Source: Enterobacter cloacae complex sp. ECNIH7
Lineage (GTDB): Bacteria > Pseudomonadota > Gammaproteobacteria > Enterobacterales > Enterobacteriaceae
NCBI RefSeq assembly: GCF_002208095.1
Contig: NZ_CP017990.1
Coordinates: 5,022,001 to 5,086,000 of the forward strand
Length of the DNA: 64,000 nt
Direction: 5' to 3'
Shown: piece by piece, positions 33,544 through 41,560 of the stretch
Layout of the letters: every line of letters starts with the position of its first letter
Numbering within the stretch: the first letter of the stretch is position 1
The notes under the pieces: model-generated
The model's input: the letters and a program-made list of their open reading frames with translations, nothing else
What the model was told of the DNA's origin: nothing
Databases searched by the model: none
Made by a program: the position numbers and the translations under genes

Positions 33544-33993
33544 ATGATGATGATTCTGGGGATGTTCCCCTTTTCACTGCAAACCACGCCTTACCAGAGT
33601 GCGAATAAAACCAACTCCTGGCGGCACGTCAAAAACGATCGCGTGGGGAAATCCCCGCGCTATCAGTTCATCGGCGCAGATGAAGAACCGATCGTACTCA
33701 GCGGCACGCTGTACCCCGAAATAAGCGGCGGTGACGTGTCGCTTGTCATGCTGGAAACTATGGCTTTTTCCGGGCGCCCATGGCCCCTTATAGAAGGCAC
33801 AGGCAGGATCTACGGCATGTATGTAATTGAGCAGATCACGCAAAACCGGACTGAGTTTTTTAAAGACGGGAAGGCAAAGAAAATTGATTTTACGCTCAAC
33901 CTGAAACGGGTAAGCGAGGACATACGGGAAAAGCTGGCCGAAACGACCACCGACGATCTCTTCTCTCTGGTGAAAACCAACCTTTCGATATAA
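33544..33993 (+). CDS. U: Tail protein gpU
   Basis: P2 gpU-like protein, 149 aa, with the conserved MILGMFPFSLQTTPYQ start. It lies 10 bp after T. In P2 it is followed at once by D; here U ends at a hairpin and D is on the other side of the inverted block. The first three codons are Met; the true start among them is not resolved. Confidence 0.92.
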   Translation: MMMILGMFPFSLQTTPYQSANKTNSWRHVKNDRVGKSPRYQFIGADEEPIVLSGTLYPEISGGDVSLVMLETMAFSGRPWPLIEGTGRIYGMYVIEQITQNRTEFFKDGKAKKIDFTLNLKRVSEDIREKLAETTTDDLFSLVKTNLSI

Positions 33994-33996
33994 GAA

Positions 33997-34016
33997 AAGC
34001 GGGCCTCTGCCCGCTT
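33997..34016. terminator. Hairpin between the convergent U and tail-fibre assembly genes
   Basis: AAGCGGG-CCTCTG-CCCGCTT. On the minus strand it is followed by TTCTTA, on the plus strand by CCCC, so it is a better leftward terminator for the V-to-Tfa operon than for U. Confidence 0.6.
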
Positions 34017-34043
34017 CCCCTCCTGGCGGCACTGCCATAACTG

Positions 34044-34110
34044 ACCGTGCTACAGCACCGTTAAAAATGACTGTACTCGATGCACATGGCCAGCACGGTC
34101 AGAAACGTCC
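34044..34110. repeat. Paired 38-bp repeat, locus A
   Basis: Two units starting AGCAC at 34054 and 34092 (38 bp apart). The first is 31/38 identical to the unit at 40535-40572, and all seven differences are transitions. Predicted structure: a GTTA-AAAA-TGAC stem, then a stem around TCGAT. The outer GACCGTGCT/AGCACGGTC pair (9 bp) frames the first unit. It lies in the non-coding gap downstream of both U and the tail-fibre assembly gene. Confidence 0.7.
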
Positions 34111-34130
34111 ATGCGTGCCGGAATGAAAAC

Positions 34131-34727
34131 TTATTCCGGCTTATCCGGCCAGGTAATATCCGGCGCTTTCGAGGTGTCCACCGTCTGCACGGCTTTGATG
34201 TAGTTCATCCAGGCGATCAGGCTGGCTTTATCTTCATCGCTGATAATCCCTAACTGTAGCTCCGTCTGCCAGAGACTGATCGTTGCCTGCGCCTCAAGCA
34301 CTAGCGCAGCTTTCTGTTGCTCCGCCGTTTCCACGTCCGCCGCGTGCTGCGCTTTCGTATCCGTCACCCACTCGCTACCGTTCCACGTATCGTAAGATGT
34401 GGCAGGTGCCACGGTGGTGGTGCCCACCGGGTAATCACCAGGCAAAGAAACGATCACGGATTCGCCTGTTTCGGTACTGTATACCGTTTCACCACGATGA
34501 TCGGCGACGTATTCCCAGGCGGTAAAATCGACGTTACGGCAAATAGCAAAACCCTCTTTGCTTTCCCCCGGCGCATCGGTGCAGGAGTTGGCTGGCAGGC
34601 CAACGCCAACAGCCAGACATTCAACGGTTGAAGAAAGATATTCGCGTGTCTCACCATCGTAATTAAACACGGTAATATCACCGGCCACCGTGGCAATAAA
34701 TTCACTGTCAAGTTTCGCCTTTCCCAT
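34131..34727 (-). CDS. Tail fibre assembly chaperone (Tfa/gpG-like)
   Basis: Caudovirales tail-fibre assembly family; helps fold or attach the fibre. The 198-aa product has the conserved C-terminal WQTELQLGIISDEDKASLIAW segment. Its ATG overlaps the stop of H by one base, so translation is coupled to H. P2 gpG has the same position and role but limited similarity. Confidence 0.88.
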   Translation of the reverse strand: MGKAKLDSEFIATVAGDITVFNYDGETREYLSSTVECLAVGVGLPANSCTDAPGESKEGFAICRNVDFTAWEYVADHRGETVYSTETGESVIVSLPGDYPVGTTTVAPATSYDTWNGSEWVTDTKAQHAADVETAEQQKAALVLEAQATISLWQTELQLGIISDEDKASLIAWMNYIKAVQTVDTSKAPDITWPDKPE

Positions 34728-36217
34728 TATGCAGCCCTTACGATGTAGTTAAATGCGACGTTGCGTGGTCTGGTTTCGGTGCCGCCTGGGTTTTGAAACG
34801 CGTTAAGAGTACCACCACCAGGCTGACTAAATGCGTTGGTGTAAATGTTGTTCGTGTTGGGTGTTGTCCCAAAAACAGTGGCACTCCCACTCTGTCCGCC
34901 TGAACCTAAAAATTTATGCTCATGCGTTTTAAAATCATCTGATTGCATACTCAGTAAAGCACGCCCACTATCCACCCCGCGCCCGTCATCCCAACCACGC
35001 AAAAACTCGCCACGTAAATCTGGTAAATTGCCGGAAGGGTAAGCCACAGCCAGCTTAGGGTAATTGGTTTTATTGAACACAGCTCCATTACACTTCAGCC
35101 AGCCATTTGGTGGGGTTGCCAGCGGCCATGGAACAGGCACACCAACCGGCAGGGCAGAACCCACACCCAGCCCAAGGCTATTCAAAAATGCAGTAACATC
35201 CGCAATATCAGCGCCGTTTTTGCTGATTTCCATCTTGCCCGCCAGCGCATTTGTAACAGTGGTAGCAAAGTTTGGATCGTTACCCAGCGCTGCCGCCAAT
35301 TCATTCAGAGTGTCCAGCGCAGCCGGGGATGATGCCACCAGTGCAGAAATGGCTGACTTCACAAATGCCGTAGTGGCAATCTGCGTATTATTCACTGTCT
35401 GCGCCGCAGTAGGTGCGGTTGGCGTTCCGGTCATAGCCGGGCTTGCCAGCGGAGCTTTCAACGCAAGAGCGTTGCCAATGGTTGTACTGAAATTAGGATC
35501 ATTGTTGATTGCAGCAGCAATTTCTTTCAGTGTATCCAACGCCGTGGGCGCACCTCCAATCATGGCAACCAACGCCGCCTGAACAAATGCGGTATTCGCT
35601 ATCTGCATGGAGTTATTACCAGCCGTAGCAGTCGGCGCCGTAGGCGTTCCGGTCAGGGCCGGACTTTCCTTGGGTGCATATTGTTTGTGAGGATCTGCCG
35701 CTGCGATGTGCGCCGCCAGTTGCTGATCTACATAGGCTTTCACTTGGATTATCTGATCATCAACATACTGGCGCGTTGCCAGCACTACCGAAGGGTCAAT
35801 TTTCAGCGTCACGGCGGCGGTGCTGCTGACGATCAGGATCATGCGGACAATCTGAACGCGCCCGCTACCTTCCTGCAATTGCGGCTTATAGGTTTCTGCG
35901 CAGTTGGCTACGGCAATCATATCGCCGTCTTTATCGAATAAGCCGATTTCACGGATCCACCACCCGCCCACATCTTCGGGGATAACCTGTTCGGCAATAA
36001 TCTGGTTGGCGTTATTCGGATCAATACTCAGGGTATTGAGTGGCGCGCGACGCAGCTCATGAACCAGCGCCTTTTGTGCCGGGTTCGGCGTCGGCAATGC
36101 GCCGTTGCCATCGCCTACAGCCATCTGGGTGATCTCAACCTGCACACCCAATGCCGTGGCATTTGCCAGTTTCGCCGCGCCCACATTGGTTAGCACGGCA
36201 TAATATTTAGTCGCCAC
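34727..36217 (-). CDS. H: Tail fibre protein gpH
   Basis: Receptor-binding fibre. The N-terminal baseplate-attachment domain (ATKYYAVLTNVGAAKLANA onward) matches P2 gpH. Two tandem repeats of about 75 aa follow (GTPTAPTATAGNNSMQIANT and GTPTAPTAAQTVNNTQIATT). The C-terminal tip has a tail-collar-like domain with PPNGWLKCNGAVFNKTNYPKL and LRGEFLRGWDDGRGVDSGR. I favour the GTG at 36217 (GGAG 7 bp upstream), which overlaps the I stop and gives 496 aa. The tip decides host range and is expected to vary among relatives. Confidence 0.9.
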   Translation of the reverse strand: MATKYYAVLTNVGAAKLANATALGVQVEITQMAVGDGNGALPTPNPAQKALVHELRRAPLNTLSIDPNNANQIIAEQVIPEDVGGWWIREIGLFDKDGDMIAVANCAETYKPQLQEGSGRVQIVRMILIVSSTAAVTLKIDPSVVLATRQYVDDQIIQVKAYVDQQLAAHIAAADPHKQYAPKESPALTGTPTAPTATAGNNSMQIANTAFVQAALVAMIGGAPTALDTLKEIAAAINNDPNFSTTIGNALALKAPLASPAMTGTPTAPTAAQTVNNTQIATTAFVKSAISALVASSPAALDTLNELAAALGNDPNFATTVTNALAGKMEISKNGADIADVTAFLNSLGLGVGSALPVGVPVPWPLATPPNGWLKCNGAVFNKTNYPKLAVAYPSGNLPDLRGEFLRGWDDGRGVDSGRALLSMQSDDFKTHEHKFLGSGGQSGSATVFGTTPNTNNIYTNAFSQPGGGTLNAFQNPGGTETRPRNVAFNYIVRAA

Positions 36218-36821
36218 TTGCGATCTCCACGGTGTCAATTAAATGGATTGCCGCCCCGGTGTAATCATCACCGCCCACGGCTATGGTTTCAGGGAAATAC
36301 GGGTATACGGTCAACGTATCGCCGGAATAGCTGGAAGCGCCGATATATACGTCGCCAGTTGTTTGCAGGTGAAGCGACATACCCAGCATATGGCGGCTGC
36401 ACGGTTTCACATCGGCGATCAGGCGTTCAAGCTCCTGATAGGTTTCTTCGCTTATTCCCTGGTCTTCTACGCCAATATCCAGCGTGAAGGTGCCGGGTTC
36501 GGTGTCGATGTTCCACCACTCGTTAACCCGGATGAAGAAACCGAACGGCTCCACAACCCGACGCATAGCACCTGTTGTACCCTTGTACTTGTGCAGGTAG
36601 AACGCATCGGCCACCGCCTTTCGTTTGGTGCTGGTCGGCCAGACTTCATCCCAGCGATCGACGGAGAAAGCCCACGCCAGATAGGGCAGCAGATCGGCGC
36701 GGCACGTCCACGGGTTCCACAACTGACGCAAAGGCACAGGCACTTCACCCAGCGACGCGCAGACGCGTGCGGCGATGCGCTCCATTCTGGTGGCGCTGGG
36801 CGGTAACAGGTCATTACTCAT
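36207..36821 (-). CDS. I: Baseplate protein gpI
   Basis: P2-type baseplate wedge protein, 204 aa. Recognised by MSNDLLPPSATRMERIAARV and the W-rich region LWNPWTCRADLLPYLAWAFS. Overlaps J at its start and H at its end, typical of the tightly packed V-W-J-I-H operon. Confidence 0.93.
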   Translation of the reverse strand: MSNDLLPPSATRMERIAARVCASLGEVPVPLRQLWNPWTCRADLLPYLAWAFSVDRWDEVWPTSTKRKAVADAFYLHKYKGTTGAMRRVVEPFGFFIRVNEWWNIDTEPGTFTLDIGVEDQGISEETYQELERLIADVKPCSRHMLGMSLHLQTTGDVYIGASSYSGDTLTVYPYFPETIAVGGDDYTGAAIHLIDTVEIASGD

Positions 36822-37725
36822 CGTACCCCCCCACCGTTATGGTGTACTCGGTGCAGTGCGATGCCTGGTAGTCACTCAGCACGATATCAGCAACAGGCTG
36901 CGCCAGTTCAACGCGCTGGACGCCTTCAACGTGCAGGGCGGCGTAGATAGCCGAAAGTCGGATATCACGCCCTAAGCGATTCTGCGCAGCAATATAAGCC
37001 TGTAACTGCTGTTCCGATGCCTGCCGGACGGGTTCGGCTTCCGGCCCCGGGTAGATATAAAGCGTTGCATCAATCTGGTAGGGCACGATTTCCGCAGACT
37101 GCACCGTAACCCTGTCGGCCACCGGGCGCACCTCTTCATCGTTCAGGGCAGCAGCTACTACGGAAAGCAGATCATCGCTGGCCGTTCCGTCACCCTCACG
37201 CGACAGCACCGAAATGGTGACGCAGGCAGGTGTAGGACTGACCGCCGAAATATCAGCTACGCGCCCGTCAGCCGAACGCCCCCAAAATTCATATGCCGCC
37301 GTTGGCCCGGCCACGCTCAGACCTTCAAACGCCTGCTGGGTACGCGTGCGTAAATCCGCGTCTGACTCCATCACAGCTTCAATTGGCGGGGTAACGCTGT
37401 CGTCTTCTTCCTGAATGGTCAGACGTTCAACGTTGAAATTGACAGCCAGATTATCCAGATCGCTATCTGAGGAATAAGCCAGCATTACCGCGCGGGCCGC
37501 TTCATTCACCCGCTGGCGCAACAGCAATTCGCGATAGCAATTTTCTTCCAGCAGCATGGTGATCGGCTCCGATTCAAGCTCAAGCGTGCGGGCGATCTCT
37601 TCCTGTTCGTCTGCCGGGTACATTGCAATAAATGCGGCCTTGCGCTGCGCGAAAAGCGTTTCGAAGTCCAGCGGTTCAACCACCACGGGCGGCGGTAGCT
37701 GCGATAAATCGATCGTGCCGCTCAT
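36814..37725 (-). CDS. J: Baseplate assembly protein gpJ
   Basis: Baseplate J-like wedge protein (T4 gp6 relative), 303 aa. Typical elements are the start SGTIDLSQLPPPVVVEPLDF and the core DNLAVNFNVERLTIQ. Overlaps W by 4 bp (ATGA) and I by 8 bp. Confidence 0.94.
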   Translation of the reverse strand: MSGTIDLSQLPPPVVVEPLDFETLFAQRKAAFIAMYPADEQEEIARTLELESEPITMLLEENCYRELLLRQRVNEAARAVMLAYSSDSDLDNLAVNFNVERLTIQEEDDSVTPPIEAVMESDADLRTRTQQAFEGLSVAGPTAAYEFWGRSADGRVADISAVSPTPACVTISVLSREGDGTASDDLLSVVAAALNDEEVRPVADRVTVQSAEIVPYQIDATLYIYPGPEAEPVRQASEQQLQAYIAAQNRLGRDIRLSAIYAALHVEGVQRVELAQPVADIVLSDYQASHCTEYTITVGGYDE

Positions 37726-38084
37726 GCCTGGCCCCTCAATGTGATATCGGCGTTAAATGGCGTCTGATTGTCGGTGCGATTGGCCTGGATAGTGGCAACC
37801 AGCCGACCGGCGCCCGGCGCGCTCAGGGTGATACTGGTCAGAGAGATCCGCGGTTCCCATAAATACAGGGCGCTGTAGATGGCAGACATAACGCGCAGCT
37901 TCGTTATGGCGTTATCGACCGGCTGATCTATCAGGTTGAAAAGCTGCGAACCGTAAGCGCGGCGCATTACACGGGAACCGATCGGCGTTAACAGAATATC
38001 GCCGATAGACTGCGCTATATGCTCGTTGTCGGTGATGGCATGGCCTGAACCAGCATTCATGCCGCTGTAGCGGACGGTGCTCAT
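37722..38084 (-). CDS. W: Baseplate wedge protein gpW
   Basis: GpW is the T4 gp25-like wedge subunit, 120 aa (P2: 115). Visible motifs are the lysozyme-like fold core QSIGDILLTPIGSRVMRR and YGSQLFNLID, which are diagnostic of the gp25 family. The gene overlaps V and J by 4 bp each, implying coupled translation. Confidence 0.94.
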   Translation of the reverse strand: MSTVRYSGMNAGSGHAITDNEHIAQSIGDILLTPIGSRVMRRAYGSQLFNLIDQPVDNAITKLRVMSAIYSALYLWEPRISLTSITLSAPGAGRLVATIQANRTDNQTPFNADITLRGQA

Positions 38085-38701
38085 TTAATGCCCTTAGTCC
38101 AGCTTCCGCCCGACTGTACGTTGCCATGATCATGATCGTCTGGTTTAACGCCGTTAATGGTCATAACCCCGGTAAATGCTCCGTTAAGCTTTCCGCCGCC
38201 TGTCACTTCAAAGGTGGACGTTTTCAGATTATTGGTGCAGACCACTTCCGGCGTGTCCAGGGTAACGCGCGTATCTGCCTTGACCGTTACCACCGGCACG
38301 GTGGCGGTAATGGATTCCGACGCGGTGACGCTTGCCGTTTTCACCCCGCTGACAACCAGCGCGCTGGCCTCCGGGTCATAGGAAATTCTGGCGCCGTCCG
38401 GGTGCAGGATCACGCAGGTGGTAGCGCCAGCATCTGGCGGCGGTGCGTCTTCGCTGTAAAGGCTTCCGGCAATGAATGCCGTCTCCATCTCACCGCAGGG
38501 GCACAAAATATAAACCTGTTCGCCCTCTGTCGGCGCCCACCACGTCACAGCTTCACCGGCGCGCGGCACTGCCCAGCGGATCCAGTCGGTTTTGTTCTCG
38601 CCGGTTTCGACGCGCGCAAGATACTTTTCCGTATCCACTTCCAGCACGGTGCCAATGCGGGCGAGATTGCAGATAAGGCGATAGAGTTCGTTTAAATTCA
38701 T
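38081..38701 (-). CDS. V: Baseplate spike protein gpV
   Basis: Membrane-piercing tail spike, 206 aa (P2: 211). The N-terminal OB-fold has VLEVDTEKYLARVETGENKT and WWAPTEGEQVYILCPCGE. The C-terminal beta-helix ends near KPDDHDHGNVQSGG, where the HxH iron-binding motif (DHDH) of the spike tip is visible. First gene of the leftward V operon, behind an Ogr box. Confidence 0.94.
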   Translation of the reverse strand: MNLNELYRLICNLARIGTVLEVDTEKYLARVETGENKTDWIRWAVPRAGEAVTWWAPTEGEQVYILCPCGEMETAFIAGSLYSEDAPPPDAGATTCVILHPDGARISYDPEASALVVSGVKTASVTASESITATVPVVTVKADTRVTLDTPEVVCTNNLKTSTFEVTGGGKLNGAFTGVMTINGVKPDDHDHGNVQSGGSWTKGIK

Positions 38702-38838
38702 AGTGCTGACTGTTTCCCGTGGTGCCGGTTACGCTGTCCGGCGTCGCTTCCACCTGGTAGCAGGCTTTACGACCGTTTCGGCTTTTGGGTTATGCAGTCA
38801 GTATCAGGAGTCGCGCGCGCGCAAACAACGCGGCGCCA

Positions 38839-38858
38839 TTGTGGCGGGTTTGTGACAA
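38839..38858 (-). promoter_or_regulatory. Ogr box of the V operon promoter
   Basis: TTGT-N12-ACAA ends directly against the stop codon of S. On the minus strand it is followed by TTGTTT, a (CG)n tract at 38812-38822, and GATACT (38801-38806) 17 bp after the TTGTTT. The transcript start is predicted near 38795, about -55 from the box centre. Confidence 0.85.
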
Positions 38859-39503
38859 TCAAATCTCTTGCATGAAGGCGACAACAGTATCGGCCAGCCA
38901 GTCTAAATCCCCCTCGGTCATACACAGGAGTTCACGCACCGGATAGCGTGCACGGGCACCCGGCACCACGTTATCGACTTCACCGTACTGGTGAACGCTG
39001 GCAATTTCGGCGGTATGCCCCTGAAAGCCAACCACAGCCATGCCGCCCGTACCGTAAGCCTTAAGAAAGCGTGCGGTGCGCAGCTTGCGGAACATCGGAT
39101 CCTTTCTGGTGCGGTTTTGCTTTGACTGGTTGAGATTGATTTCAATATAGCGCTGGATATCGCGCTTATAGAACGTGCGCAGGGCACCGCGATCCACGTC
39201 ATAGCCGGTGATTGCGCGGTGCTCACCTCTGCCCGTGGTTCGCCAGTTGCGTAACTCCCTGGCCTCATCATTCCATATAAACTTTATCCCGCCCTGGGTG
39301 CGCAGTATTTTGCGGCGGCGGGCCGGATAGCTTTCACCGCTGGGGTTCTTCTGGCTGGCGATACGCTTTTGCTGGCGCTTACGCAGCCCGATCGCAACGT
39401 CGCGCGTCAGCTTGCGACGGTGCCCCGGCGAAAGCTGCGCGGCCACACTGGCTAGCCAGTCGTCTAACTGCTGGAAGAGGGGATCGGTTTGTTGTCCTGC
39501 CAT
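38859..39503 (-). CDS. S: Tail completion protein gpS
   Basis: Needed with gpR to finish tails so that they can join heads. The 214-aa product is longer than P2 gpS (150 aa). Recognised by LTRDVAIGLRKRQQKRIASQ and by the C-terminal ASVHQYGEVDNV of this virion-morphogenesis family. The start overlaps R by 40 bp. Last gene of the O-to-S late operon. Confidence 0.88.
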   Translation of the reverse strand: MAGQQTDPLFQQLDDWLASVAAQLSPGHRRKLTRDVAIGLRKRQQKRIASQKNPSGESYPARRRKILRTQGGIKFIWNDEARELRNWRTTGRGEHRAITGYDVDRGALRTFYKRDIQRYIEINLNQSKQNRTRKDPMFRKLRTARFLKAYGTGGMAVVGFQGHTAEIASVHQYGEVDNVVPGARARYPVRELLCMTEGDLDWLADTVVAFMQEI

Positions 39504-39958
39504 GTTTCGCCGCTGACCTCATCAACAAATACCAGTGACCACGCGCCAATTTCTGGCCCCGGTGCAGGGTCAGCACGATGACGGGTGACGATCTCGCCAT
39601 CTTCACGGGTGACTATCACTGCTTCATCAGCCTGAATCTGGATCAGCACGTCCATCGTGCTGTTACTCAGGATATCGGCTTCGAATGTTATGCCGTTCTG
39701 CTGCCTGTCCGGGTTAAACAACAGATCAGGCTGATATAAGCGCGCCCATGCCAGCACCGGCACGCTGATAGTATCCAGAGATTCAGGGTAATCCATCACC
39801 AGCACTTCCAGCGTATAGCGATACTCAAACGCAGCAGCACGCTGGCCGGTGCTGACCATACGGCCTTTACGCAGGTAAACCGCCAGATTATCGGGATTCT
39901 CACGCAGCCAGGGCACATGCTGGCTTATCATCTGGCGCAGCAAATCGGGTTTAAGCAT
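39464..39958 (-). CDS. R: Tail completion protein gpR
   Basis: Partner of gpS in tail completion, 164 aa (P2: 155). Recognised by MLKPDLLRQMISQHVPWLRE and by RYTLEVLVMDYPESLD. The start overlaps the end of the spanin gene by one base, and the end overlaps S by 40 bp. Confidence 0.9.
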   Translation of the reverse strand: MLKPDLLRQMISQHVPWLRENPDNLAVYLRKGRMVSTGQRAAAFEYRYTLEVLVMDYPESLDTISVPVLAWARLYQPDLLFNPDRQQNGITFEADILSNSTMDVLIQIQADEAVIVTREDGEIVTRHRADPAPGPEIGAWSLVFVDEVSGETWQDNKPIPSSSS

Positions 39959-40491
39959 TACTTATCCCTCCCGGACTTAACCGCATCATACGCAGCCTCA
40001 CAGGCTAATCCTCTGGCTCTTGCTTCATCAGCATCTTTTGCCAGTTGCCCCGCTCGATCGTCAGCGCGGCGGAACAAGTCGGCGAGCAGTACGGCGCCGC
40101 TGGTTTCTGCCTCGCTTCTGCCGGGAGTTCCGGCACCGCAGGCGCGTTCACGGTCTGCCAGTTGCCTGGCGAGTTTGTCGGCCCTGTCGTGCAGCCCACG
40201 AGAAGCAGCACGGGCACGATCGGCATCAGCCTGCACGCCAGCAAGCTGCTGGCTGGCTTGTTTTCTGATCGCATCAATTTCACCTTGTCGGCGTTGTTCT
40301 TCTACCCTTGCTTCAGCCTGCCTTTTCGCCAGCGCGGTGGCATCGCGTGCATCACGTTGCGCCCACTCTTCACGCCAGTGCTGATCGGCATCACCGTAAC
40401 CGGCGCTGTAACGCCAGTGGCTAAAACCCCATACAGCAGCAGCGGCCAGCACAAGACAAACGATCACTTTCCAGCGTGACAACCCCATCAC
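39958..40491 (-). CDS. Inner-membrane spanin Rz (DUF2514-like)
   Basis: I-spanin that, with Rz1, fuses inner and outer membranes in the last lysis step. The 177-aa product has an N-terminal signal anchor (WKVIVCLVLAAAAVWGFSHW) and a long periplasmic coiled coil rich in Ala, Arg, Glu and Gln. Two C-terminal cysteine-containing segments (ERACGAG and LACEAAYDAV) follow. Rz1 is nested within it in another frame. Serves in place of P2 LysB. Confidence 0.86.
   Translation of the reverse strand: MMGLSRWKVIVCLVLAAAAVWGFSHWRYSAGYGDADQHWREEWAQRDARDATALAKRQAEARVEEQRRQGEIDAIRKQASQQLAGVQADADRARAASRGLHDRADKLARQLADRERACGAGTPGRSEAETSGAVLLADLFRRADDRAGQLAKDADEARARGLACEAAYDAVKSGRDK
40005..40226 (-). CDS. Outer-membrane spanin Rz1, nested inside Rz
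   Basis: A 73-aa lipoprotein in an alternative frame wholly within Rz. The start at 40226 gives MPIVPVLLLVGCTTG with a lipobox LVGC, so the mature protein begins at Cys12. The mature part is proline-rich (NAPAVPELPAEARQKPAAP), as in Rz1 proteins. The nested layout is the classical Rz/Rz1 arrangement (P2: lysB/lysC). Confidence 0.88.
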   Translation of the reverse strand: MPIVPVLLLVGCTTGPTNSPGNWQTVNAPAVPELPAEARQKPAAPYCSPTCSAALTIERGNWQKMLMKQEPED

Positions 40492-40525
40492 TAAACCTCT
40501 CGCCAGCTCGCACCGTCAATATTGA

Positions 40526-40589
40526 ACGTGCTGCAGCACTGTCAAAAATGACCGCGCTCGATGCGCACGGCCAGCACGGTTAAAAATGA
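40526..40589. repeat. Paired 38-bp repeat, locus B
   Basis: Units starting AGCAC at 40535 and 40573, 38 bp apart; the element begins with the palindrome GTGCTGCAGCAC. In the inner stem around TCGAT a C-G pair stands where locus A has T-A, which is one covarying pair. It occupies the gap between lysozyme and Rz inside the late operon. Confidence 0.7.
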
Positions 40590-41024
40590 TCAGGCCAGAA
40601 ATAACGTGCGCTCGGCTTCCCGACGCTTAACCAGCCCCGGCAACACATTGCCGCCTGCTTTATTCCATTTCGGAAACTCAGCCGCAGCCCCGGCGAAATC
40701 GCCAGCATTCAGCTTTTTCAGCAGTGTGGAACCTTCCAGCGCCTTTACGCCCAGGTTGTAGGCAAAATCAACCAGCGCATCGAACTGATTTTGATTGATG
40801 GTGACTTTAACCAGCCCCGTAACGCCTTTTTCATACTGCACCAGACCGCTACGCAACAGGCTATCGGCTGTTTCCTGCGTAATGGTCATGCCCTTGCCAA
40901 TCGGCACGCCGTTGACGGGTTGAGTCCATCCATAACCGATCGTCCAGACGCCTACAGAATCCTGATAAGCGGCCAGCCTGCACCCTTCAAAACCTTTCAG
41001 CATGTTGATGCCGTTATTGCTCAT
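40590..41024 (-). CDS. Endolysin, GH24 (T4-type) lysozyme
   Basis: Muramidase that cuts peptidoglycan at lysis. The 144-aa product has the E-X8-D-X5-T triad of T4 lysozyme (Glu13, Asp22, Thr28 in FEGCRLAAYQDSVGVWTIGYG). There is no signal or SAR segment, so it depends on the holin for release. The ATG at 41024 has AAAGG 5 bp upstream; the frame could also begin at a GTG 6 bp earlier. Replaces P2 gpK, which belongs to a different family. Confidence 0.92.
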   Translation of the reverse strand: MSNNGINMLKGFEGCRLAAYQDSVGVWTIGYGWTQPVNGVPIGKGMTITQETADSLLRSGLVQYEKGVTGLVKVTINQNQFDALVDFAYNLGVKALEGSTLLKKLNAGDFAGAAAEFPKWNKAGGNVLPGLVKRREAERTLFLA

Positions 41025-41349
41025 CTCCACCTTTCATCCCTCCGATTCGGTTTTCGATAAACCCGGTAACTTTGTTGCGGACTTTATCCGCGCCCATAAA
41101 TCCGATTGAGGCGCCCACGAATGTTACTGCGTTGGACGGAAGCCCCAGATATTCCAGCGAACCGGCCACAGCAAGCGTGACAATCCCACATACCAGCGAT
41201 CCGGTGGCGGTTTTAAGCAAAGACTGCCCATCGTAAAGGCTCATTAGCGCCGAAATACTCAGCGCCGCACCAGCCGCAAACAGTGTCGGCAGATAAGTAG
41301 CGATCCATTTCATTGTTTGTTCGAGTAATCCCGGTGGTGTGTCGTGCAT
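41014..41349 (-). CDS. Holin
   Basis: Small membrane protein predicted to form the lysis pore. From the ATG at 41349 (MHDTPPGLLEQTMKWIATYLP) the 111-aa product has three hydrophobic segments, at about 17-38, 48-65 and 70-86. Its charged C-terminus ends KGGDEQ. It overlaps the lysozyme start by 11 bp. Its place just before the endolysin supports the call; it corresponds to P2 gpY in position. Confidence 0.85.
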   Translation of the reverse strand: MHDTPPGLLEQTMKWIATYLPTLFAAGAALSISALMSLYDGQSLLKTATGSLVCGIVTLAVAGSLEYLGLPSNAVTFVGASIGFMGADKVRNKVTGFIENRIGGMKGGDEQ

Positions 41350-41359
41350 ACCCTCCCCC

Positions 41360-41560
41360 TTAATCCCATAGCTGCACGGTTTCCCGCTGGGCTGGCGGCT
41401 GGATCTCTGGCAGGTAGACAATCTGCCCGGCCTGCAACTCAGTGGCGGCGGAAATGCCCTTATTGGCATCGATCACCGCCTCGGTAACGCCTGCTGTTCT
41501 GCCGTAATAGCGCCAGCAAAGCAGGTCGATCGTGTCGTTTTGCTGCGCCTGAACGTTCAT
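41360..41560 (-). CDS. X: Tail protein gpX (LysM-like)
   Basis: P2 gpX-like protein of 66 aa (P2: 67). It has the LysM-type core NDTIDLLCWRYYGRT and the conserved tail ETVQLWD. It is encoded directly after L with a one-base overlap. Confidence 0.93.
   Translation of the reverse strand: MNVQAQQNDTIDLLCWRYYGRTAGVTEAVIDANKGISAATELQAGQIVYLPEIQPPAQRETVQLWD

Noticed and set aside
34054..34110. 38-bp paired repeats considered as a mini CRISPR array or an RNA antitoxin array
   Set aside because: Only two units per locus, the second degenerate, no spacer-like variation and no cas or toxN-like gene nearby.
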